A DNA stretch of 12,428 bases from assembly GCA_937944065.1 (NCBI GenBank), contig CALDZS010000138.1:1-12428 (forward strand), read 5' to 3'. The notes below the pieces were generated by a model. The model was not told the origin of the DNA. It ran no database searches and saw nothing but the letters and a program-made list of their open reading frames with translations. Positions 7,415-12,428 of this stretch are shown here, piece by piece. Within the stretch, counting starts at the first letter, position 1. The number at the start of each line of letters is the position of its first letter. This DNA comes from an uncultured Amylibacter sp. (GTDB taxonomy: Bacteria > Pseudomonadota > Alphaproteobacteria > Rhodobacterales > Rhodobacteraceae). The position numbers and the translations under genes were made by a program.

Positions 7415-7433
7415 CTCGCACCAAATGGTGCAA
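7415..7433 (-). repeat. Inverted repeat downstream of dnaX
   Basis: GCACC (7418-7422) and GGTGC (7427-7431) form a 5-bp stem with a 4-base loop. Read on the minus strand it can be lengthened by one G-T and one T-A pair. It lies about ten bases after the dnaX stop in the 118-base gap before ybaB. It is followed by GTGTTGGTTTTGCC rather than a clean T-run, so it may attenuate or protect the transcript rather than terminate it. Confidence 0.35.
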
Positions 7434-7441
7434 CAAGCCCG

Positions 7442-9184
7442 TTACATATCTTCGAACGGGTCCCAATCATCATCAGCTTCTGGTACCGCTTCTAGAAATT
7501 CTGTTTCATCCGGATCAACAGGTTGACGCACATCTAGAATTTCTGCGCCAGGAAAAACAGTGATGGTGGCGCGCACTAACGGGTGATCTAACGCTTCGGC
7601 ATGCAGATCGTCGCGCGCTTCTTGTCGCAACTCGTCAATGGTGGCACCACCGCCGTCATTGACCAAGCTGACGCCCCAGCGCGCACCCGTCCACGTTTGC
7701 AGCTTTTGCCCTAATCTTTGTGCCAAATCAGCTGGGGCATTATCTGTGGGCTGGAATTCGATACGACCGGGTGCGAAGCTGGCCAATCGCAAACTGGTTT
7801 CCACATCCACCAGTAATCGCATATCACGGCGCGATTTTATCAACTCGACCACTTGGTCAAATCGGGCATACCGCGCCAAAGCCTCTTCTGGTTCAGCCAT
7901 CGCCAAGGCGGTGGCACCACCGCCTTGGACAACAGTTGTGGTTTGGGTCGAAACTGTACCAGATGCTTCTGCTGATGGAACGGGGACGCCTCCGCCGCTC
8001 GGTGGTGGCGGTGCGGTTGGTCCGTCTTGTAACTTCTTAATCAGCTCTTCGGGGCTGGGCAAGTCAGCCACGTGGGTTAAACGAATAATTGCCATCTCTG
8101 CGGCCATCATCGCGTTTGGCGCGTTGCCCACTTCTTCCAGTGCTTTTAGCAACATCTGCCACATCCGCGTTAGTGATCGCATTGGCAGATCAGCGGCGGC
8201 TGCACTACCACGGTCACGTTCATCGGGTGAAATCGTTGGGTCGTCCGCGGCCTCTGGCGATATTTTTATGACCGACACCCAGTGGGTAATCTCTGCGAGA
8301 TCGCGCAGAACGGCCATCGGGTCAGCACCTTCGGCATACTGACCAGACAATTCGGTCAGCGCACCACCTGCGTCCCCGCGCATAATTTGGTCAAACAAAT
8401 CCAGCACGCGGCCACGATCAGCCAGGCCCAGCATGGCGCGCACTTGATCGGCAGATGTCTCGCCTGCCCCGTGTGCGATTGCTTGATCCAGCAGCGACAG
8501 GGCATCACGCACAGATCCTTCAGATGACCGGGTGATCAACGCCAATGCATCGGCGGCCACGGCAGAGCCTTCTAGGTCAGTGATCTTTTGTAAATGCGCA
8601 ATCATCTCTTCTGGTTCGATACGACGTAAATCAAACCGCTGACAGCGCGACAAAACCGTTACAGGAATTTTACGGATTTCTGTGGTGGCGAAGATAAACT
8701 TCACATGCTCTGGCGGCTCTTCCAATGTTTTCAGCAGCGCGTTAAAGGCGCTGGTCGATAACATGTGAACCTCGTCAATGATGTAAATCTTGAACCGCGC
8801 GGACGCGGCGCGGTAGTTTACGCTGTCGATAATTTCGCGGATATCCCCGACGCCAGTGCGCGAAGCCGCATCCATCTCCATGACATCGACATGACGGCCT
8901 TCGGCAATGGCGATACAGGGTTCGCATTGATCGCACGGACTGATTGTGGGGCCGCCGTTGCCGTCAGCACCGATACAATTCATCCCTTTGGCGATAATCC
9001 GCGCCGTTGTGGTTTTGCCAACCCCGCGCACACCAGTCATCACAAACGCATGCGCAATCCGATCCGATTCGAAGGCATTTTTCAAGGTGCGCACCATCGC
9101 ATCCTGACCAATCAAATCTTTGAACGTGGCTGGACGATACTTGCGCGCAAGTACTTGATAGGCGGGTTTGGCTGTTTCGGTCAT
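7442..9184 (-). CDS. dnaX: DNA polymerase III subunit tau/gamma (clamp loader)
   Basis: DnaX is the ATPase of the clamp loader that places the beta clamp on DNA and, as tau, ties the polymerases together. The 580-residue product begins with YQVLARKYRPATFKDLIGQ, followed by Walker A GVRGVGKTT (51-59) and a four-cysteine zinc module (Cys70, Cys84, Cys87, Cys90). Walker B IIDEVHML spans 135-142, and the sensor/arginine-finger region FATTEIRKIPVTVLSRCQRF spans 165-184. The collar domain ends near 385. A Pro/Gly/Ser-rich linker (about 388-428) precedes a C-terminal tau domain with an acidic tail DDDWDPFEDM. AAGG precedes the start by five or so bases. I see no A-rich slippery heptamer like the one that makes E. 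coli gamma. It begins 62 bases after the ureohydrolase gene on the same strand. Confidence 0.98.
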   Translation of the reverse strand: MTETAKPAYQVLARKYRPATFKDLIGQDAMVRTLKNAFESDRIAHAFVMTGVRGVGKTTTARIIAKGMNCIGADGNGGPTISPCDQCEPCIAIAEGRHVDVMEMDAASRTGVGDIREIIDSVNYRAASARFKIYIIDEVHMLSTSAFNALLKTLEEPPEHVKFIFATTEIRKIPVTVLSRCQRFDLRRIEPEEMIAHLQKITDLEGSAVAADALALITRSSEGSVRDALSLLDQAIAHGAGETSADQVRAMLGLADRGRVLDLFDQIMRGDAGGALTELSGQYAEGADPMAVLRDLAEITHWVSVIKISPEAADDPTISPDERDRGSAAAADLPMRSLTRMWQMLLKALEEVGNAPNAMMAAEMAIIRLTHVADLPSPEELIKKLQDGPTAPPPPSGGGVPVPSAEASGTVSTQTTTVVQGGGATALAMAEPEEALARYARFDQVVELIKSRRDMRLLVDVETSLRLASFAPGRIEFQPTDNAPADLAQRLGQKLQTWTGARWGVSLVNDGGGATIDELRQEARDDLHAEALDHPLVRATITVFPGAEILDVRQPVDPDETEFLEAVPEADDDWDPFEDM

Positions 9185-9246
9185 GGAACCTTCAATTCAG
9201 AGTCGGCTTAACGTAAAGCCTGACATGCGTTGCGGCAAGCATCGTT

Positions 9247-10056
9247 TTACCGCAACCCAGCGTCCAGCACCATCCGGGCGATCATTTCTTTGGCGCATTT
9301 CGCCGCGACCATGGCGGTCATTCCGTTGATGTCGCGCAAAGGGTTCAATTCGACAACATCGCCGCCAATCAAGTGCCCCCTAAATGTCTGGATCAGGCGT
9401 AGAACTTGCCGCGTAGACAGCCCGCCTGGTTCGTGGTGCGACACCCCAGGGGCAAACGCTGGATCAAGCCCATCAAGATCAAGTGACACATAAACCGGGC
9501 CTTCGAATTCTATCGCATCTATCCCACTGAGGTCGCGCATATGATGCATTTCGACGCCATAACGATCCACTTGGGTCTGTTGCGCGGGGTTTAGTGTTCG
9601 GATTCCGACCTGAACCAACCGCGCTATATGACCACTTTCCATCAAACGCGCGAAGGGTGATGCGTGGCTATAGGGATTGCCTTCAAAATCAGCGTAAAGA
9701 TCGCAATGCGCGTCAATATGCAGGATGCTTAGTTTTGGATGCACGCTGGCGTGCGCCAAAATTGCGGGATAGGAAACAGAATGATCCCCGCCTAACCCCA
9801 ACACCGCATGCCCATCGGCCAAAATATTTGCCACACGCGTTTTGATTGCGTCAAACGCTGTCTGGCCATGCAAGCCATTCAACATCACATCGGGGACATT
9901 TTCCCAAAGCCCAGCTTGCCCTAAATCGACACCCGTTTCACTGGTCATATTGGCCGAAGGACTAACAATTGCCTCGCGGATGCGCGCAGGGGCCAGCGCA
10001 GGCCCTGTCATGAAACTAGAGTTATTATCTTGTGGAAATCCAACTACATGTATCAT
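9247..10056 (-). CDS. Arginase/agmatinase-family ureohydrolase, plant-arginase-like
   Basis: Members hydrolyse a guanidino group with a binuclear manganese centre (arginine to ornithine plus urea, or agmatine to putrescine plus urea). All metal ligands are visible: GGDHS (His92), HIDAHCDLY (Asp115, His117, Asp119) and SLDLDGLDPAFAPG (Asp193, Asp195). VVELNP (235-240) supplies the conserved acidic residue. The stretches FEGNPYSHASPFARLMESG, LVQVGIR, SHHEPGGLS and NGMTAMVAAK recall plant arginases more than the classical animal/Bacillus type, from memory. Plant arginases are themselves close to agmatinases, so arginase versus agmatinase is unresolved. At 269 residues it is slightly short, with a brief N-terminus. 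GGAG seven bases upstream supports the ATG at 10056. The gap upstream holds the parS-like palindrome. It may lead the transcript into dnaX. Confidence 0.93.
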   Translation of the reverse strand: MIHVVGFPQDNNSSFMTGPALAPARIREAIVSPSANMTSETGVDLGQAGLWENVPDVMLNGLHGQTAFDAIKTRVANILADGHAVLGLGGDHSVSYPAILAHASVHPKLSILHIDAHCDLYADFEGNPYSHASPFARLMESGHIARLVQVGIRTLNPAQQTQVDRYGVEMHHMRDLSGIDAIEFEGPVYVSLDLDGLDPAFAPGVSHHEPGGLSTRQVLRLIQTFRGHLIGGDVVELNPLRDINGMTAMVAAKCAKEMIARMVLDAGLR

Positions 10057-10150
10057 TCATAATCTCCGATTAATCCGATCCAACCTCGTCCTGCCGATGT
10101 CGTGTCAGCCTATACGTTTTCCACGCCCTAAAACAGTCGAATATTCAAAA

Positions 10151-10166
10151 TGTTTCACGTGAAACA
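10151..10166. promoter_or_regulatory. parS: parS centromere site (ParB binding)
   Basis: TGTTTCACGTGAAACA is a perfect 16-bp palindrome identical to the widely conserved bacterial chromosomal parS sequence. ParB dimers bind such sites, load as CTP-dependent clamps and spread over the surrounding kilobases, allowing ParA-driven segregation of the origin region and, in many species, SMC loading. It lies between genes, about 95 bases upstream of the ureohydrolase start. No parA or parB is in the window. I found no second copy here, but the chromosome may hold several near oriC. The exact match over 16 bases makes chance very unlikely. Confidence 0.88.
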
Positions 10167-10292
10167 GTCTAACGAAAGGTTAATTTCCAACCCACAACGT
10201 GACGCACCGAACCATAGTCCACCGCCTGGTCTTGACGGAATCAAATCTTCCAGCCGTGCGGTTTCCACCGTCACATCGAACTTCGTTGACAT
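10155..10292 (-). CDS. Possible small ORF (45 codons) ending inside parS
   Basis: On the minus strand an ATG at 10292 opens a 45-codon frame starting MSTKFDVTVETARLED and ending LSLDCFT, with its TGA stop at 10157-10155 inside the parS palindrome. AGG in AGGTGATCT lies six bases upstream of the ATG, and the frame begins 24 bases after the stop of the AIM24-family gene, in operon-like position. Against it, the protein matches nothing I know, the second half uses several less typical codons (AGA, CTA, TTA), and an open frame of 45 codons can arise by chance. It could also be the decayed remnant of a longer gene. I rate it as a candidate only. Confidence 0.25.
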   Translation of the reverse strand: MSTKFDVTVETARLEDLIPSRPGGGLWFGASRCGLEINLSLDCFT

Positions 10293-10316
10293 AGATCACC
10301 TGCACGATGTCGCGTA

Positions 10317-11096
10317 CTATCTATCGCCGAACATATCACCCAAGCCGCCCAGAACTGACCCTTCGCCTTTGCCGCCACCAGATGCTTGTAACACACGATT
10401 GGCAAGGCGCGAGAATGGCAAGCTTTGTAGGATGACCGAACCGGGCCCTTGCAGGGTTGCCAAGAACAGACCTTCACCGCCGAACACCATGGATTTCAGG
10501 TTTCCTGCGCGTTCAATGTCGTAACTAACACTAGGGGTAAATGCCGCGATACACCCCGTGTCCACACGCAATGTTTCCCCTGCTTTCAATTCACGCCTAA
10601 TCACCGTGCCGCCGACATGGATAAAGGCCATGCCATCGCCGCGTAAGCGTTGCAAAATAAACCCTTCGCCACCAAAGAACCCAGCGCCAAGTTTTCTTTG
10701 AAAGGCAATGTCAGTTTGCGTCCCAAAGGCAGCGCATAGGAACGCATCTTTTTGACAAATCAGCTCTTCGCCCATTTCTGCCATATCGATTGGAATGATT
10801 TTACCAGGATACGGTGCAGCAAAGGCCAAACGACGCTTCCCTACACCTGAATTGGTGAAATGAGTTAGAAAAATACTCTCGCCAGTCAGCACCCTTTTGC
10901 CGACATTCATAAGCGCCGACATCACACCAGTCTGCGGTGTCGCGCCATCGCCCATCTTGCTTTCAAACGTAATGCCGTCTTCCATATAATTCATCGCACC
11001 CGCCTCTGCGATGACCTTTTCGTTCGGGTCTAATTCGACCTCGACAATCTGCATATCATCCCCGAAAATTTCATAATCTACTTCATGGCACTGCAT
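10317..11096 (-). CDS. AIM24 / TIGR00266 family protein
   Basis: The 259-residue protein belongs to the AIM24 (TIGR00266) family of beta-rich proteins. The biochemical role of bacterial members is not established; yeast Aim24 is mitochondrial. Family landmarks are FGDDMQ near the start, [12 protein letters not shown] (about 31-42), [82 protein letters not shown] and [12 protein letters not shown]. The tail is Gly-rich ([20 protein letters not shown]). No signal peptide or membrane helix is seen. I chose the ATG at 11096 over a TTG one codon upstream because GGAG lies six bases before the ATG. It is divergent from the tyrosinase gene and has no clear terminator downstream. Confidence 0.93.
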   Translation of the reverse strand: MQCHEVDYEIFGDDMQIVEVELDPNEKVIAEAGAMNYMEDGITFESKMGDGATPQTGVMSALMNVGKRVLTGESIFLTHFTNSGVGKRRLAFAAPYPGKIIPIDMAEMGEELICQKDAFLCAAFGTQTDIAFQRKLGAGFFGGEGFILQRLRGDGMAFIHVGGTVIRRELKAGETLRVDTGCIAAFTPSVSYDIERAGNLKSMVFGGEGLFLATLQGPGSVILQSLPFSRLANRVLQASGGGKGEGSVLGGLGDMFGDR

Positions 11097-11262
11097 CAAA
11101 GGCTCCGTTCTAAAAAGGTAATTGCGCTTAAGCTAGGGTAATATTCCCACGATGAAAAGGCGTTTGCAGCGGCGGTAGGCATAAAGGTGCACATCCTCAC
11201 TGCGCCACAGATGCCGCGTGTATATCCTTGTGTTTTTAACCAAATTTATAAGGAGATTATAC
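11097..11262. promoter_or_regulatory. Divergent promoter region, AIM24-family gene / tyrosinase
   Basis: These 166 bases lie between two divergent starts. The tyrosinase side ends in an AT-rich stretch (about 11230-11260) that runs into AGGAG at 11251-11255. I cannot assign a definite -35/-10 pair in either direction. No strong inverted repeat is visible. Confidence 0.4.
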
Positions 11263-12428
11263 ATGAAACGTCGTGAGTTTTTAGCGGGGGGTTTGACCGC
11301 AGGCACTGTTGCCATAACAAGCCAAGCGACTGGGCAAACGCAACTTTTAAGCATTCAGGATTATTGGCGCATTCGGTTTTGTCCACCTGGAAAAATTCGC
11401 GTGCGCCGTGATTTCAAAGGGTTGCAAGCGCAGAACTCAAACCATCCGATAATCGACGCCTACAGACGTGGTGTCGCTGCGATGAAGGCTTTGCCTGACG
11501 ATCACTGTCAGTCTTGGGCCTATCAGGCCAATATCCACGGCACCAACCTGCCTTTCAATCAGTGGCCAGCAGATGCACCATTTTCCACCTGCAATCATAG
11601 CACCAGCTTTTTGCCGTGGCATCGGATGTATTTGTATCATTTTGAAAGCATCATTCGGAAATTATCAGGGTATGATGAATTTGCGTTGCCATACTGGAAT
11701 TATTCAAAGATCGGGCAACGAAAACTGCCGCAATCCTTTCGTGTTCCAGGCAACAGCTCAAACACGCTGTATGACGGTACACGCAACAGTTCGATCAACA
11801 ATGGTGCCGATCTGAACAGCAACTCCGTCAGTACGACCAGTGCGTTGGCAGCAACAAGTTTCAGCGCCTTTGCCAGTGCGGTGAATGGCACCCCCCATGG
11901 TGCGGTACATGGTGCTGTTGGTGGCAATATGGGCGGTTTTAATACGGCTGGACGTGACCCTGTTTTCTGGTTGCATCATTGCAATATTGATCGGCTTTGG
12001 GAAAAGTGGCTATCGCAAGGGGGCGGGCGATCCAATCCGATCACCGACACGCCTTGGATGACCCATACATCAGAATTCATGGATGATTGCTGTAATCTAG
12101 TCACCATGGTCAATTCCGACGTTTTGGATACCGTCGCCCAATTGGATCACCAATACGACAACCCGCGCGAGTGTATCCCTGCGTTGGTGGCGCAATTACC
12201 AGTGTTGAAATTTCAAATGGGCCCTGGCAGACCAATTGGCGGCTTGCAATTGGCCAGCGGTATTGCCATTGATTTATCGTCACAATCACCCGTGTTGATC
12301 GAACCAAAACAACAGCGCGGTAAAAACACCTTGCGCGAGTTGCGCCAAAAAGGCGCTTTGGGCGACGGTGCCGTCAAAGTCATGTTACACTTTGATGGGT
12401 TGCGTTTGGATCAACCGATGAATGGATA
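11263..12428 (+). CDS. Tyrosinase / polyphenol oxidase family protein, Tat-exported (3' end outside window)
   Basis: A strong AGGAG seven bases upstream supports the ATG, and 388 codons are visible before the window ends. The N-terminus KRREFLAGGLTAGTVA is a twin-arginine signal, with a likely processing region near residues 19-25, so the folded copper enzyme should be exported to the periplasm. CuA ligands are His92 (NIHG), His112 (CNHSTSF) and His120 (LPWHRMYL). CuB ligands are His212 and His216 (PHGAVHG) and His239 in DPVFWLHHCNID (232-243), which fits the PS00498 signature. Cys110-Asn-His112 matches the Cys-x-His thioether motif of Neurospora-type tyrosinases. The family oxidises phenols and/or catechols to quinones with O2. 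The residue after His212 is Gly, where bacterial monophenolases often have Asn, hinting at catechol oxidase rather than full tyrosinase activity (inference). A C-terminal region follows the core from about residue 285. Confidence 0.95.
   Translation, partial: MKRREFLAGGLTAGTVAITSQATGQTQLLSIQDYWRIRFCPPGKIRVRRDFKGLQAQNSNHPIIDAYRRGVAAMKALPDDHCQSWAYQANIHGTNLPFNQWPADAPFSTCNHSTSFLPWHRMYLYHFESIIRKLSGYDEFALPYWNYSKIGQRKLPQSFRVPGNSSNTLYDGTRNSSINNGADLNSNSVSTTSALAATSFSAFASAVNGTPHGAVHGAVGGNMGGFNTAGRDPVFWLHHCNIDRLWEKWLSQGGGRSNPITDTPWMTHTSEFMDDCCNLVTMVNSDVLDTVAQLDHQYDNPRECIPALVAQLPVLKFQMGPGRPIGGLQLASGIAIDLSSQSPVLIEPKQQRGKNTLRELRQKGALGDGAVKVMLHFDGLRLDQPMNG

Larger units (their letters stand above)
10057..10316. 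other. 260-bp intergenic region carrying a parS-like site
   Basis: This is the longest stretch without a well-supported gene. It separates the AIM24-family gene from the ureohydrolase gene, both on the minus strand. It contains the 16-bp palindrome at 10151-10166, a possible 45-codon ORF at 10155-10292 and presumably the ureohydrolase promoter. TGACGG (10233-10238) and CCGTCA (10268-10273) are inverted 29 bases apart, too loosely to be called a terminator. Confidence 0.7.

Noticed and set aside
10150..10524. Plus-strand open frame starting MFHVKQ
   Set aside because: The start is simply the parS palindrome read as codons, and the rest runs antisense through the end of the well-supported AIM24-family gene.
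11096..11193. Short minus-strand frame (about 32 codons) whose TGA overlaps the AIM24-family ATG as TGATG
   Set aside because: The overlap is suggestive of translational coupling, but there is no properly spaced ribosome binding site and the peptide has no recognisable feature.
1..12428. CRISPR array, toxin-antitoxin pair, transposon or phage defence system
   Set aside because: No regular repeats, terminal inverted repeats, transposase/integrase motifs or defence-type domains were seen. Every confident ORF is a housekeeping, metabolic, transport or regulatory gene, apart from one exported protein of unknown function.

Overview
The window looks like chromosomal DNA from an alphaproteobacterium, most likely a marine Rhodobacteraceae (Roseobacter-type) species with fairly low GC. 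This assignment rests on protein character (HemE, HemF, DnaX, YbaB and RecR of alphaproteobacterial type, plus a DUF4166-like end) and on gene company. It was not tested by any search. Nearly all the sequence is coding, no gene-free stretch exceeds about 260 bases, and I see no insertion sequence, prophage, CRISPR array or rRNA.

Left part (1-3214). The 3' end of a DUF4166-like gene runs rightward into the window and stops at 187. It meets an ornithine cyclodeaminase-family gene (minus strand) tail to tail, the two stops sharing one CTAG. Upstream of that gene on the minus strand lie a secreted protein of unknown function and hemE, so the minus-strand order is hemE, unknown exported protein, ornithine cyclodeaminase homologue.

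Middle (3215-6980). A tRNA-Leu(UAA) and a GntR-like LacI-family repressor lie on the plus strand. hemF (minus) and an EamA/DMT-type membrane transporter (plus) are divergent. HemE and HemF catalyse consecutive steps (uroporphyrinogen III to coproporphyrinogen III to protoporphyrinogen IX), but the plus-strand tRNA and regulator separate them. The transporter gene ends tail to tail with recR, again sharing one CTAG.

Right part (6381-11096, minus strand). In the direction of transcription the order is an AIM24/TIGR00266 protein, a 260-bp gap, a plant-arginase-like ureohydrolase, dnaX, ybaB/ebfC and recR. dnaX-ybaB-recR is the well-known replication/repair cluster. The 260-bp gap carries a perfect 16-bp palindrome identical to the canonical ParB-binding site parS, suggesting the window lies in the origin-proximal, ParB-loaded part of the chromosome. 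A possible 45-codon ORF ends inside that site.

Right end (11263-12428). A Tat-exported tyrosinase/polyphenol-oxidase gene runs off the window. Both copper sites are present, with a Cys-x-His motif at the second CuA histidine.

I did not find a convincing undescribed multi-gene system. The best leads are the parS site and its surroundings, the tyrosinase, the unknown exported protein behind hemE, and the plant-like ureohydrolase.
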